Below are positions 45,205-54,928 of a stretch of 64,000 bases of DNA, one piece after another (the stretch's first letter is position 1; the number at the start of each line of letters is the position of its first letter). The translations under genes were made by a program, and so were the position numbers. The stretch comes from an uncultured Sinobacteraceae bacterium (GTDB lineage: Bacteria; Pseudomonadota; Gammaproteobacteria; Nevskiales; Nevskiaceae), in contig CAIJRD010000020.1 of assembly GCA_903822975.1 (NCBI GenBank), forward strand, positions 30,614 to 94,613, written 5' to 3'. The notes below the pieces were generated by a model. The model did not search any database. It saw only the letters and a list, made by a program, of their open reading frames with translations, and was not told the DNA's origin.

Positions 45205-47934
45205 ATGTTCGCCCTGCTGCATTGGCTGGCCCAGCGACCGCGCCGCATACTCGGTCTGGCGCTGCTGATCACGCTGATCGCGGCGGCAACCTGCTTCGAT
45301 CTGCGCGACGGTGCGCCGCGCTTCCATGTTGATCCTTCCGCTGAAGCCTTGCTGCCGGAGCACGATGGCGATCGTGCTTTGCTGGCGCAGGTGCGGCATT
45401 TGTTTGGCGAAGACGATCCGGTCATTCTCGCGGTGCGCTTCGCACCGTCGGTATTCACGGCCGACAACCTCGCCGCGATTGCCCGCCTGACCGATCGTCT
45501 GCGTACGATCGACGGCGTCGACGGCGTTTTTTCCTTGGCGACGGCACCCAATATCGCCACTGTTGGCGACGATGTCTCCCTGACAACGTTCACCGAGCAG
45601 GCGCGCGCTGAGCCCGGCAGCATTGCTGGATTCTCGGCGCAGCTGGCGGCGAATCCGCTTTACCGTGGCACGCTGGTCTCGCGTGATGGCAGCGTCGCGG
45701 CTTTCGCACTGAACATGGCGCGGCTCAAGCCGCACGACTACAGCAGCACCGACATCGAAGGGCAACTCCGGCGCGCAGCCGCCGCCGAAGTGCCCGGTGC
45801 GCAAGTGTGGATCACCGGCACTTTGCCAGTCCGCGCGGCCACCGGTGTGGCGCTGGCCAAGACCCTGCAGTTCACCGTTCCGGCCGTGTTTGGACTCGTA
45901 TCGATCCTGCTGATCGTTACGTTCCGCAGTCTGCGCGCAACCTTCGCCGCGCTGGCGACGGTGGCGATGGCCTTGATCTGGACCGTGGCCACCGCGGTGC
46001 TGCTGCACATCCAGTTCAATCTGGTCACCGCGATCGTGCCGCCCCTGGTCATCACGATCGGCTTGTCGTACACGATCCATCTGTTGTCGGCCTACTTTTT
46101 CTCGCGCCAGCTGGTGCCGCTGGTCGACAAGAAGCGCCGCTCCGAATGGGTGATGAACCGCATCGGCGTCGGTCTGCTGGTGTCGGCGACGACCACGGTG
46201 ATCGGCTTCTTGTCGCTGATGCTGAACAAGCTGCCGGCGATCCGTGAGTTCGCGCTGCTCGCGGCGATCGGCACGCTGTATGTCGCCGGCTTGACGTTCT
46301 TCATGCTGCCGCCGCTGTTGAACGCAGTGGGTTGCTCGCGCGAGCAACCGGCCTTCGGCCAGCGCATGTTCATCCGCTGGGGCCAGTGGCTGGCGGCGTT
46401 CGATACGCGTTGGCGCATGCCGATCATCGTCATCGCCTTGCTGTCGCTGCCGCTGAACCTGTATTTCGCTTCGCATATCCGCACCGGCGCGGACTACATC
46501 GCCAGCTTCGATGCCGACTCGCCGGTTCGTCAGGACTTCGAGTCGATCAACCAGACCTTCAACGGCGCCAACGTGGTTTCGATTTTCGTCGACACGCACG
46601 TCAACGATGCGCTGACCGATCCACAGCAGATCAACGCGCTCGACGGACTCGAGAACTGGCTGCGCGCACAGCCGGAGGTGGGCGCCGTCGTGTCCTACGT
46701 CGATCACCTGAAGTTATTGAACCAGGCACTCAACGAGAACGATCCGAAGTATTTTGCCGTGCCGGACAGTGCCAGCGCGGTCAAGCAGATTCTGGTGTTC
46801 GGCGGCGGTGATCAGATCCAGCATCTGGTCGATCCGCGTTTCCGCTCCGCCTTGATGTCGGTGCGAATCAATGTCGACGGCTCGCTGCCGATCGGCGATT
46901 TTCTGAAGCGGCTCGATGCACGACTCGCCGAACTGCCGCCGCCTCTGGCCGCACAGGCCACCGGTTCGTCGGTGATCGCCACGCGGGCGGTGAATGCCAT
47001 CGCCAGCGGACATCTGTGGTCGATCGCGATCGCGACGTTCGCGATCTGGCTGGTGCTGTCGATCATGTTCACCTCGATGCGCGCCGGCCTGCTGGCGACG
47101 GTGCCGAACCTGATTCCGATCGCGGTGTATTTCGGCACGCTCGGTCTGCTGCACATCAACCTCAACCCGACCACCAGTCTGGTCGCCTGCATCGTGCTCG
47201 GCATTGCGGTCAACGACACCGTGCACTTCCTCGCGCGATTCAATGCGGATGCGCGCGCGGTCGGCTCCGAAACCGGCGCGATTGCATCGGCGCTGTCTTC
47301 GGTGTTGCGACCGATCACGCTGGCGACCGCGGCATTGTGTATCGGCTTCCTGGTTTTTACCGGCAGCGGGCTGCACAACCAAGCGCAGTTCGGCTTGCTT
47401 GCCGCATGGACCTTGCTGGTCGCCTGGATCGCCGATATGACGCTGACCCCGGCGCTGGGTTCACGTCTGCGCATCGTCACCTTGTGGGACATGCTGCGGC
47501 TCGATCTCGGGCGCAGTCCGCAGCACACCATTCCGCTGTTCTCGGGCCTGAGTTCGCGGCAGGCGCGCGTGTTCGCGTTGCTTTCGCGACTGGAGAAAGT
47601 GCCGGGCGGCACGCGGCTGATTCAGGAAGGCGATCTCGCGCGCGACATCTACGTGGTCATCGACGGGCATGTGGAAGCCAGCGTCGATCGTGATGGAACA
47701 CGCAAGAAACTGGCGACGCTCGGCCGTGGCGCGGTGATCGGCGAGGCCGGCTATTTCGGCCAGCGCCGCACCGCCAGCATCGACGCCATTTCGCCGGTCC
47801 GCGTGCTGCGCTTCGATTCGCAGGATCTGGAGGGCTTGCGACTGCGCCATCCGCGCATCGCCGCGACGATCTTCCGCAACCTCAATCGCGTGCAGGCCGA
47901 GCGCATCGCCAATATGACTGCGCTGGTGCGTTGA
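45205..47934 (+). CDS. MMPL/RND transporter fused to a cyclic-nucleotide-binding domain
   Basis: A 909-residue inner-membrane protein. Residues about 10-770 have the duplicated RND layout: a single N-terminal helix (ILGLALLITLIAAATC), a periplasmic loop, five helices, then the same again. Typical segments include LVTAIVPPLVITIGLSYTIH and LVACIVLGIAVNDTVHFLAR. Residues about 790-909 form a CRP-type domain: LIQEGDLARDIYVVIDGHVE and a phosphate-cassette-like IGEAGYFGQRRTASIDA. Transport of hydrophobic cargo is likely, with gating by a nucleotide inferred from the fusion. The start at 45205 lacks a strong ribosome-binding site. Confidence 0.92.
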   Translation: MFALLHWLAQRPRRILGLALLITLIAAATCFDLRDGAPRFHVDPSAEALLPEHDGDRALLAQVRHLFGEDDPVILAVRFAPSVFTADNLAAIARLTDRLRTIDGVDGVFSLATAPNIATVGDDVSLTTFTEQARAEPGSIAGFSAQLAANPLYRGTLVSRDGSVAAFALNMARLKPHDYSSTDIEGQLRRAAAAEVPGAQVWITGTLPVRAATGVALAKTLQFTVPAVFGLVSILLIVTFRSLRATFAALATVAMALIWTVATAVLLHIQFNLVTAIVPPLVITIGLSYTIHLLSAYFFSRQLVPLVDKKRRSEWVMNRIGVGLLVSATTTVIGFLSLMLNKLPAIREFALLAAIGTLYVAGLTFFMLPPLLNAVGCSREQPAFGQRMFIRWGQWLAAFDTRWRMPIIVIALLSLPLNLYFASHIRTGADYIASFDADSPVRQDFESINQTFNGANVVSIFVDTHVNDALTDPQQINALDGLENWLRAQPEVGAVVSYVDHLKLLNQALNENDPKYFAVPDSASAVKQILVFGGGDQIQHLVDPRFRSALMSVRINVDGSLPIGDFLKRLDARLAELPPPLAAQATGSSVIATRAVNAIASGHLWSIAIATFAIWLVLSIMFTSMRAGLLATVPNLIPIAVYFGTLGLLHINLNPTTSLVACIVLGIAVNDTVHFLARFNADARAVGSETGAIASALSSVLRPITLATAALCIGFLVFTGSGLHNQAQFGLLAAWTLLVAWIADMTLTPALGSRLRIVTLWDMLRLDLGRSPQHTIPLFSGLSSRQARVFALLSRLEKVPGGTRLIQEGDLARDIYVVIDGHVEASVDRDGTRKKLATLGRGAVIGEAGYFGQRRTASIDAISPVRVLRFDSQDLEGLRLRHPRIAATIFRNLNRVQAERIANMTALVR

Positions 47935-48381
47935 CCTGCGTTGATGTGCGTCGACGGGGCCGAGGCTTCGCCGGTCTCGGGCGGCAAGACCACACGGAGA
48001 CTGAATCTGGATCGATGCGTCGCCGAGCGCGCAAACCTGAACCATGCTGAGCAGGGTGGGTGTGCGCGAACCGTCCGGCCGACGCTATCGAAACGATAGC
48101 TTGGGGTGTGGCGGGTTGTTCGGCACGTCTTCGGCGCCTTTTGTGACTGTTCAGGTCCGGCGCAGGCGCTCAGGCTGCCAACAAAAATCACCAGCTCGAT
48201 CGCAGATTGTCCAAGCAGCTGCCTCAGCACCAGCCTCAGCGCCAGCCCCAGCACCTGCCTCAGCGCCTCCGCTGGCGCGACGGGCGACCTGCGAATTCGG
48301 CACCGGATGCATCGGCTAGACTCGCCTGCACCAAATCACAAATCAGGCTGCGCTACACGCGGCCATCGACGGAGGACTGCA
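47935..48381. repeat. 447-bp gene-free gap with four 12-bp repeats
   Basis: No credible gene on either strand. Four 12-bp units (GCCTCAGCACCA, GCCTCAGCGCCA, GCCCCAGCACCT, GCCTCAGCGCCT) occupy 48221-48268. The last 20 bp hold the ribosome-binding site (GGAGGA) for the next dehydrogenase. Confidence 0.75.
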
Positions 48382-49233
48382 ATGAGTTTGAATGGAAAGA
48401 CGCTGTTCATCACCGGCGGTAGCCGCGGCATCGGTCTGGCGATTGCGCTGCGCGCCGCACGCGATGGCGCCAAGGTCGCAATCGCCGCCAAAACCACCGA
48501 GCCGCACCCGAAACTGCCGGGTACGATTTTCAGTTCGGTCGAGGAGATCAATGCCGCTGGCGGCAAGGGTCTGCCGATTCAGTGCGACATTCGCGACGAG
48601 CAGCAGGTGCTCGACGCGCTGAAGCTGACCGCCGACACCTTTGGCGGCATCGACATCGTCATCAACAACGCCAGCGCGATCAACCTGAGCGGCACACTGG
48701 CAACGGACATGAAGCGCTACGACCTCATGAACGGGATCAACGCACGCGGCACCTTCATGACCGGCAAGCACGCGATTCCCTACCTGAAGAAGTCGGCGAA
48801 TCCGCATATCCTGACGCTGAGTCCGCCACTCGACATGCGCGTCAAATGGTTCGCGCCACACGTCGCTTACAGCATGGCGAAGTACGGCATGAGCCTGTGC
48901 ACGCTGGCCTGGGCCGAAGAATTCCGGCGCGATGGCATTGCTGCGAATTCGCTGTGGCCGCGCACTACTATCGCCACCGCTGCGGTGAAGATGCTCGGCG
49001 GCGATCCCATGCTGGCCAAGAGCCGCACGCCGGAGATCATGGCCGACGCCGCGCATCTGATTCTGACCCAGCCCGCGCGCGAATTCACCGGCAATTTCTG
49101 CATCGACGATGTGGTGCTGCACCAGAAAGCCGGCGTGCGCGACTTCAGCGCCTACGCCGCGGTGCCGGGTACGCCGACCTCGAAGCTGCTGATCGATTTC
49201 TTCGTACCGGAAGGTCTGCCGGATGTCGGCTGA
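48382..49233 (+). CDS. Short-chain dehydrogenase, HSDL2-like
   Basis: A 283-residue NAD(P)-dependent oxidoreductase starting [20 protein letters not shown] after GGAGGA. It shows [20 protein letters not shown], a segment typical of hydroxysteroid-dehydrogenase-like protein 2 relatives, and the catalytic [11 protein letters not shown]. Ser of the active site is in LTLSPPLDM. Substrates of the group are fatty-acyl or steroid-like. It precedes greB by 41 bp. Confidence 0.9.
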   Translation: MSLNGKTLFITGGSRGIGLAIALRAARDGAKVAIAAKTTEPHPKLPGTIFSSVEEINAAGGKGLPIQCDIRDEQQVLDALKLTADTFGGIDIVINNASAINLSGTLATDMKRYDLMNGINARGTFMTGKHAIPYLKKSANPHILTLSPPLDMRVKWFAPHVAYSMAKYGMSLCTLAWAEEFRRDGIAANSLWPRTTIATAAVKMLGGDPMLAKSRTPEIMADAAHLILTQPAREFTGNFCIDDVVLHQKAGVRDFSAYAAVPGTPTSKLLIDFFVPEGLPDVG

Positions 49234-49274
49234 CCTCGTCTGCGTGTCGATGCGATGAGGAAACCGGGACGCGC

Positions 49275-49775
49275 ATGAGCCGCTATCGGCCGCCGGCCGA
49301 AAAGAGCTCGGCGTACATCACCGCGGAAGGCTTCGAGCGGCTGCGAGCGGAATACGATCAGCTGTGGCGCGTGCGGCGGCCGGAAGTCGTGCGGGCGATC
49401 ACCGCGGCAGCGGCCGAGGGCGATCGTTCGGAGAACGCCGAGTACATCTATCGCAAGAAGGAATTGCGCGAGATCGACCGCCGCGTCGGCTACCTGCAGC
49501 GGCGCCTTCCGGAGTTGAAAGTGGTCAGCGAGGCGCCGAGCGATCGGCGCCGGATCTACTTCGGCGCGCAGGTCGAACTCGCGGATGCCGACGATGCGCG
49601 GCGTCTGTACCGGATTGTCGGGCCGGACGAAATCGACAGCGGCCCTGGGCACATCAGCATCGACTCACCGATGGCGCGAGCGCTGCTGAAGAAGGCGGTC
49701 GGCGACGTCGTCCGAATCGAACTGCCAGGCGGCGCCAGCGAGCTTGAAGTGCTCGGCGTGACTTACACGCCTTGA
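49275..49775 (+). CDS. greB: Transcription elongation factor GreB
   Basis: Rescues backtracked RNA polymerase by stimulating transcript cleavage. 166 residues starting [20 protein letters not shown]. The coiled-coil tip holds [20 protein letters not shown], with the acidic residues needed for cleavage and the YIYRKK form typical of GreB rather than GreA. The C-terminal FKBP-like domain ends VLGVTYTP. Six bp separate its stop from a convergent gene. Confidence 0.95.
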   Translation: MSRYRPPAEKSSAYITAEGFERLRAEYDQLWRVRRPEVVRAITAAAAEGDRSENAEYIYRKKELREIDRRVGYLQRRLPELKVVSEAPSDRRRIYFGAQVELADADDARRLYRIVGPDEIDSGPGHISIDSPMARALLKKAVGDVVRIELPGGASELEVLGVTYTP

Positions 49776-49781
49776 GCCGCG

Positions 49782-50147
49782 CTATTCGAGCGGCATGATG
49801 TCCTTCAGCACGCGCCAGCCGCCGTCGACGTTGTAGATCTGCGTGTAACCCATCGTCTGCAGATTGTCGGCGGCGAGCGCCGAGCGGAAGCCGCCGCCGC
49901 AGTACAGATACAGCGGCTCGTTCTTGTCCGGATGCTTGGCTTCGATGTCGCGCTCGATGACGCCCTTGCCGATCCACTCCGCACCCTTCACGTGGCCGGC
50001 CGCAAACTCGCTTTCCTCGCGCGTATCGATCAGGCGTGCGTGCGGATCCTTGCGCAAGATCTCCGGGATCTGAGTCGCGGAGACTTCCTTGACGCGACTG
50101 CGCGCGGCGGTAACCAGGGCAAGAAACGCAGGCGAGTGCGTGGACAT
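49782..50147 (-). CDS. Single-domain rhodanese
   Basis: A 121-residue sulfurtransferase-fold protein starting MSTHSPAFLALVTAARSRVK. The active-site loop is YLYCGGGFRSALAA with the catalytic Cys; LIDTREESEFAAGHVKGAEW is the other family landmark. No signal peptide. Probably a cytoplasmic sulfur carrier of unknown partner. Confidence 0.92.
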   Translation of the reverse strand: MSTHSPAFLALVTAARSRVKEVSATQIPEILRKDPHARLIDTREESEFAAGHVKGAEWIGKGVIERDIEAKHPDKNEPLYLYCGGGFRSALAADNLQTMGYTQIYNVDGGWRVLKDIMPLE

Positions 50148-50298
50148 CGAAACTCTCCGTATTCAGGATCGCAGGAACAGGGCTGCGGTGCGAAGCGTAG
50201 CGGACTCGGTGCCGGCTGTGCACCCTGGGCCAGCGCCGACCGGTCTGGCGGGCTGATCGGCGCAGCGCCTGGAGACTCACGGCGCGGCAACCACCTTC

Positions 50299-50402
50299 GC
50301 CATCGTGCCCGAGTGCCATCGCGCCATCGCGCCATCGTGCCATCGCGCCATCGTGCCATCGCGCCATCGCGCCATCGCGCCATCGCGCCATCGTGCCCGC
50401 GT
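50299..50402. repeat. 8-bp tandem array, 13 units
   Basis: Thirteen 8-bp units of the form GCCATCGY with two GCCCGMGT variants (at 50307 and 50395), in exact register over 104 bp. It lies in the 424-bp gap between the rhodanese gene and a plus-strand dehydrogenase. Unit period and total length equal those of the array at 20587-20690, but the sequence is unrelated. The rest of the gap shows no gene. Confidence 0.95.
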
Positions 50403-50571
50403 GCTGGAACCTCGATGCAGTCCGGTCATCGAATCGGCGACACTGTGATCCCTGTCGTTCGGTCGTGCCGTCGACCGAACGGTCATTCAATCGGTTTCGG
50501 TCGATCGGGCAATCACCGCTTCGACCGTCGTCTCGATCGACTCCATCCACATACGCTGCAAGCCGCGACTC

Positions 50572-51354
50572 ATGAGCCGTCCTGCGATTTTCATTACCGG
50601 CGCTGCTGCCGGAATTGGCCGCGCCACCGCCCTGCGCTTCGCCGCCGGCGGTTGGTTCGTCGGCGTCTACGATGTCGATACTCAAGGTCTCGACTCGCTG
50701 CTGCGGGAGATTCCGCAAGGGCAGGCGATCGCGGCGACGCTGGACGTGCGCGACGCCCACGTGTTCGGTGCCGCGCTGGCTGCGTTCTTCGACGCCGCCG
50801 GTGGCCGGCTCGACCTGCTGTTCAACAACGCTGGCTTACTCGCCACCGGCGATTTCGAATCGATCGCGCTGGCACGTCATCAGGCGCTGGTCGACGTCAA
50901 CCTGAAAGGAGTGATCAACGGTTGCGCGCTGGCCTTGCCCTTCCTGCAGCGCACACCGCAGTCCGCCGTGATCAATATGTGCTCGGCGTCGGCGATCTAC
51001 GGCACGCCGGCGTTTGCCTCTTATTCGGCGACCAAGTTCGCGGTCAAGGGCTTCACCGAGGCGCTCGATATCGAATGGGCGCGGCACGGCATTCGCGTGA
51101 TGGACCTGCTGCCGCTATTCGTGGCGACACCGATGCTGGCCCAGATAGGCGAAGCACCGGCCAGTGTCGGACGGCTGGGCGTGCGGCTGAGCGCCGACGA
51201 TATTGCCGGCGCGGTATGGCGCGCGGCACACTGGCGCGGCAGACGACGGGTGCACTGGTATCCGGGGCTGCAGTCGCGCGCGTTGGCCGTGTTGCAGAAG
51301 CTTGCGCCGGCCGGCCTGAATCGTCTCGTCACCCGGCTCGCCGCGTCGTACTAG
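50572..51354 (+). CDS. Short-chain dehydrogenase/reductase
   Basis: A 260-residue NAD(P)-dependent oxidoreductase starting MSRPAIFITGAAAGIGRATA. Motifs: LLFNNAGLLATGDF, the active-site Ser in INMCSASAIYG, and YSATKFAVKGFTEAL (YxxxK). The C-terminal 20 residues are basic. Substrate unknown. It precedes an alpha/beta hydrolase by about 160 bp, which may share its promoter. Confidence 0.9.
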   Translation: MSRPAIFITGAAAGIGRATALRFAAGGWFVGVYDVDTQGLDSLLREIPQGQAIAATLDVRDAHVFGAALAAFFDAAGGRLDLLFNNAGLLATGDFESIALARHQALVDVNLKGVINGCALALPFLQRTPQSAVINMCSASAIYGTPAFASYSATKFAVKGFTEALDIEWARHGIRVMDLLPLFVATPMLAQIGEAPASVGRLGVRLSADDIAGAVWRAAHWRGRRRVHWYPGLQSRALAVLQKLAPAGLNRLVTRLAASY

Positions 51355-51514
51355 TTCGCTTGCAAGGTCTGTCGCCAGCGTCGAGCCGGTACGTATGTTC
51401 TGCGGCCGGTTGGCAGCTGTTGGGGCGGTGCACTGAACCACACAGGTCTTAATTTTGTACGCACATCGAGCGCGAAAATACGCGTAGAAATCGCCGCAAA
51501 GGAACCGCTTGCTC

Positions 51515-52306
51515 ATGGCTCATCCGGTCGTACTGCTGCATGGCATGTGGTGCACTGCCGATCACTGGACTCGCATCGCCGACGCGCTTCGTGCACGCGG
51601 ATTTTCCTGCCATATTCCGACGCTGCCGGCGCATGCCGATGGCGGCGATCCTGCGTCGGTCGGCGCTCTGGGTCTGCGTGACTACCTCGTATTTCTGCGC
51701 GAATGGATCGCCCAGGCCGGCTTCAGCCAACCGCCGACCTTGATTGGTCATTCGATGGGCGCGTTGCTGGCTCAGCAGCTTGCGGCGGAGATGGATTGCT
51801 TCGCGCTGGTGCTGCTGACACCGGCTGCCCCAGCCGGCATCAATGCGATCCGGCCGCAGCCTCTGGCCGCATTTTCAAGTGCGCTGCTGCGACCGGCGTT
51901 CTGGAAGCGCGCACATCGGCCGAGCTTTGCGCGCGCAGCGAAGAGTCTGTTCAACGGTGTGCCCGCCGTGCAGCACCTGGCGATCCACAACAGCCTGGTG
52001 CCGGAGTCCGGACGTGCCCTCGCGGAGCTGGCGTTCTGGTGGGCCGATCGCGGGCAGGCCAGTCGCGTCGATTCCGAACAGGTGCGCTGCCCGGTGTACG
52101 TGCTCAGCGCCGGCCGCGATGCACTGACGCCAGCGCCAGTCGTGCGTAAAGTTGCGTCACTGTATCCAGGGGCGGCCCTGCGCCACTATCCTGATCGTGG
52201 CCATTGGGTCATCGATGACGACGATACCGAGGATATGGTCGGCGAAATCGCAGGCTGGCTGCTACCCTTGGAGCAACGCGCAAGCAGGGCCACGCGGAAC
52301 CGCTAG
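51515..52306 (+). CDS. Alpha/beta-fold hydrolase
   Basis: A 263-residue enzyme starting MAHPVVLLHGMWCTADHWTR. AGGA lies 11 nt before this ATG and 5 nt before an in-frame TTG at 51509, so either start is possible. The triad is visible: Ser in LIGHSMGALLAQ, Asp in SAGRDALTPAPV, His in DRGHWVID. A cap region lies between about 125 and 190. Cytoplasmic esterase or lipase of unknown substrate. Confidence 0.88.
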   Translation: MAHPVVLLHGMWCTADHWTRIADALRARGFSCHIPTLPAHADGGDPASVGALGLRDYLVFLREWIAQAGFSQPPTLIGHSMGALLAQQLAAEMDCFALVLLTPAAPAGINAIRPQPLAAFSSALLRPAFWKRAHRPSFARAAKSLFNGVPAVQHLAIHNSLVPESGRALAELAFWWADRGQASRVDSEQVRCPVYVLSAGRDALTPAPVVRKVASLYPGAALRHYPDRGHWVIDDDDTEDMVGEIAGWLLPLEQRASRATRNR

Positions 52307-52519
52307 GTAAGCTTGTGGTCTGCGTGATGGATGCATCGGATGCGCATAATGACAAAGACAGGCGAACCCTTTGCGGGAACGTCGGACGATGGAGCTCCAG
52401 GGACCGGGCGTGTCGACGCAGACGCGCACCGCAACACGCGCAAGCTGTGACTTCGATCGGGACGGTTGGCGCTTAGCGATCCGAACCCGGCGTGCCGCAA
52501 AAACTGGAGGCTGTTCAAG

Positions 52520-54730
52520 GTGACGAATAATTTCCAACGGATCCGTTTGGCGCTGCTCGGCGTTTGCGCGGGCGTCGTGCTGCCCTTGCTGGCGAGCGCG
52601 CAGAGCGGCGGGTCTCCAGCGGTTGATGCCGCGGTCAATGCCAACAAGACTGCGCGCACCGCGCAATCGCAGTTCGATCAACTCGACGACCAGACGCGCG
52701 CCCTGCTGGAGCGCTATCGCGCAACGGTCTGGCAGGCGCAGCAGCTTCGCGTGTACGCAGAGCAGGTTGAACCGCTGCTGGCGACCCAGGATGCCGAGCG
52801 CACGGCCTTGCAGAACCAGGCGCGCGAAGCCGAAGGCACCGCCAAGGACATCCTGCCGCTGATGCTGCGGATGGTCGGCAGCCTCGACCAGTTCGTGGCA
52901 CTCGACCTGCCATTCCTGCAAGGCGAACGCCGCGATCGCATCGATAGCCTGAAGAAGCTGATGGCCGATCCGGCCACACCCTTGGCGGAAAAATACCGCC
53001 GCATCCTCGAGGCCTATCGCATCGAAGCCGACTATGGCCGCACCTTCGGTGCCGAGCGCATGCAGTTGGCGCTCAGCGGCGCGCAGAAGGTGGTCGATAT
53101 CCTGCACGTCGGTCGTGTCGCGCTGCTGTATGTCACGCCGGATGGCGCCGATACCGGTTACTGGGATGTCGAGGCCAAGCAGTGGCATTCGCTCAGCGGC
53201 AGCTATCGCGCGGCCATACGCGAGGGCCTGCGCATCGCCCGCGAAACCGCAGCACCGGAGATTCTCGCGCTGCCGGTACCGGCGGCAAAAGCTGCGGCGA
53301 GCGCGTCCCAGGCACGGCTCGATCAGCTCGATCGCGGTCTGCCGCCGGCTGCGGAATCCGAGCGCTTGGCGCTGATCGAACGCGGCGGCTGGTCGCTGTT
53401 GCATGCAAGCCTCGATGCGCTGATCAGTAACGCGCAGGCGGCCGCACCGGCGAACGCGCAGGGGATCGACGATCTGCTGCGACAGATCCGCGAATCGGCA
53501 CAGAGCAGCGCGCATATCGATGCCGAGCGCGAGCAGCGCTTCCTGAAGAACAAGGCGGACCAGCAGGCGCAGCTTGCGCAGGCCGAAGCGGAGCTGCGCG
53601 GCGCGCAAGCCAAGGCCGATGGCATTCGCGCACGCTATGAAAGCGGTAGCAAGGAGCTGGCGGCGCTGAAGCAGCAGTCGACCGGTCAGGCCGGCGACGT
53701 CGCGCAAATCTACGCCGCAGTGCGCGAAACCGCCGCCGAGTACAAGGGCATCGCCAACGATTCTTATCTCACCGCGCAATACCCGCAGCGCCTGCAGCTG
53801 CTCGATCGCCTCGCCGCGCCCGATTCAACGCCGAGCGAGCGCGATCTCGAGGATTTCTGGTTCACGCTGCAGCAGGAGATGAGCGAAAACGGACGCGTGG
53901 TGCGCTTCGAAGCCAACGTCATCGGTGCAGACGGGCAGCCTCGCAAGACGCAAGTGACGCGCGTCGGCACCTTCATCGCGTTCGCCGATGGCAAGTATCT
54001 GCTCGCCCAGGGCGGCAACCTGCTGCTGCCGGAGCGGCAAACGCAGAATACAAGTCTGGCGCGCGGGTTCGATCAGGAAGGCCACGACTGGCGCGCGATC
54101 GCGCTCGATCCGACGCGGGGCAATCTGCTGGCGCTGGAGGCGCAACGTCCGCTGTTGATGGATCGCATCCGTCAGGGTGGCATCGTCGGCTACGTGATCA
54201 TCCTGCTCGGCCTGGTTGGCGTCGCACTCGCAGCGTTTCAGCTGTGGTACCTCACGCGTGTGGGCACGCGCATGAACGTGCAGCTCCGCAACATCGAAGC
54301 ACCCTCGAACGACAATCCGCTCGGACGCGTGCTGTCCTGTCTGCGCGACGATTCGCTCGGTCAGGACCCCGAGGTACTGGAGACGCGGCTGTCGGAGGCC
54401 GTGCTTCGCGAAGTGCCGAAGATCGAACGCTTCCAGCCATTCCTGCGGATGATCGTCGCAGCCGGTCCGCTACTCGGCCTGCTCGGTACGGTGACCGGCA
54501 TGATCATCACGTTCCAGGTGATCACCGAAGTCGGCGCGGGCGATCCGAAGGTCATGGCCGGCGGCATCTCGCAGGCGATGATCGCGACCGTGCTCGGCCT
54601 GTTGATCGCGATTCCGATTCTGTTCATCAACAGCGTGCTGACGGCACGCTCGCGCATGCTGGTGCAGATCCTCGATGAGCAGAGCGCCGGTCTGCTCGCG
54701 CGTCGGCTGGAGCAGGGCAATGCTCGGTGA
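52520..54730 (+). CDS. DUF3450-TtpC fusion with ExbB/TolQ channel domain
   Basis: A 736-residue protein; I choose the GTG at 52520 (TNNFQRIRLALLGVCAGVV), with GGAGG upstream and a signal peptide ending ASA. Residues about 28-250 are DUF3450-like (QSQFDQLDDQTRALLERYRA; PLMLRMVGSLDQFVALDLPF). Residues 250-540 are coiled coil and a soluble region (FADGKYLLAQGGNLLLPE). Residues about 560-725 are a MotA/TolQ/ExbB domain (IVAAGPLLGLLGTVTGMIIT). In Vibrio-type TonB2 systems these parts are usually two genes, DUF3450 protein and TtpC. First gene of the energy operon. Confidence 0.9.
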   Translation: MTNNFQRIRLALLGVCAGVVLPLLASAQSGGSPAVDAAVNANKTARTAQSQFDQLDDQTRALLERYRATVWQAQQLRVYAEQVEPLLATQDAERTALQNQAREAEGTAKDILPLMLRMVGSLDQFVALDLPFLQGERRDRIDSLKKLMADPATPLAEKYRRILEAYRIEADYGRTFGAERMQLALSGAQKVVDILHVGRVALLYVTPDGADTGYWDVEAKQWHSLSGSYRAAIREGLRIARETAAPEILALPVPAAKAAASASQARLDQLDRGLPPAAESERLALIERGGWSLLHASLDALISNAQAAAPANAQGIDDLLRQIRESAQSSAHIDAEREQRFLKNKADQQAQLAQAEAELRGAQAKADGIRARYESGSKELAALKQQSTGQAGDVAQIYAAVRETAAEYKGIANDSYLTAQYPQRLQLLDRLAAPDSTPSERDLEDFWFTLQQEMSENGRVVRFEANVIGADGQPRKTQVTRVGTFIAFADGKYLLAQGGNLLLPERQTQNTSLARGFDQEGHDWRAIALDPTRGNLLALEAQRPLLMDRIRQGGIVGYVIILLGLVGVALAAFQLWYLTRVGTRMNVQLRNIEAPSNDNPLGRVLSCLRDDSLGQDPEVLETRLSEAVLREVPKIERFQPFLRMIVAAGPLLGLLGTVTGMIITFQVITEVGAGDPKVMAGGISQAMIATVLGLLIAIPILFINSVLTARSRMLVQILDEQSAGLLARRLEQGNAR

Positions 54731-54926
54731 GGCGCTGAGCGTCGTCGAAGCCGGCTTGCGCGCACCGTTCGATTCGGTCGGCGAGTTCTTTCACTTGGCT
54801 GGCTGGGGTGCGCTGCGCGTTGTACGCCGAGCACTGCTCGGCACGCGGCGCACGACCGGCCAGGGATGGCCGGGCCGGACGGCGACACCAGGGATGGTTG
54901 CGGGCACTGCCGGAGCACGCGCGTGA
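54720..54926 (+). pseudogene. Truncated 5' copy of exbB
   Basis: A 68-codon ORF whose residues 8-29 (VVEAGLRAPFDSVGEFFHLA and two more) nearly repeat the start of the next gene (IVEAALRAPFDSVGEFFHLG). The matching DNA is 54741-54806 against 54935-55000, with about six differences. After that the similarity stops and the frame runs on as Arg/Gly-rich sequence. Its ATG overlaps the preceding stop by 11 bp and its stop ends 2 bp before the exbB ATG, so it may serve as a translational coupler even if the peptide is inert. Confidence 0.75.
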
Positions 54927-54928
54927 TC

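Noticed and set aside
48044..48319. Short Ala/Pro-rich ORF in the 447-bp gap
   Set aside because: Its Ala/Pro run is just the translation of the 12-bp repeats; no ribosome-binding site or conserved pattern.
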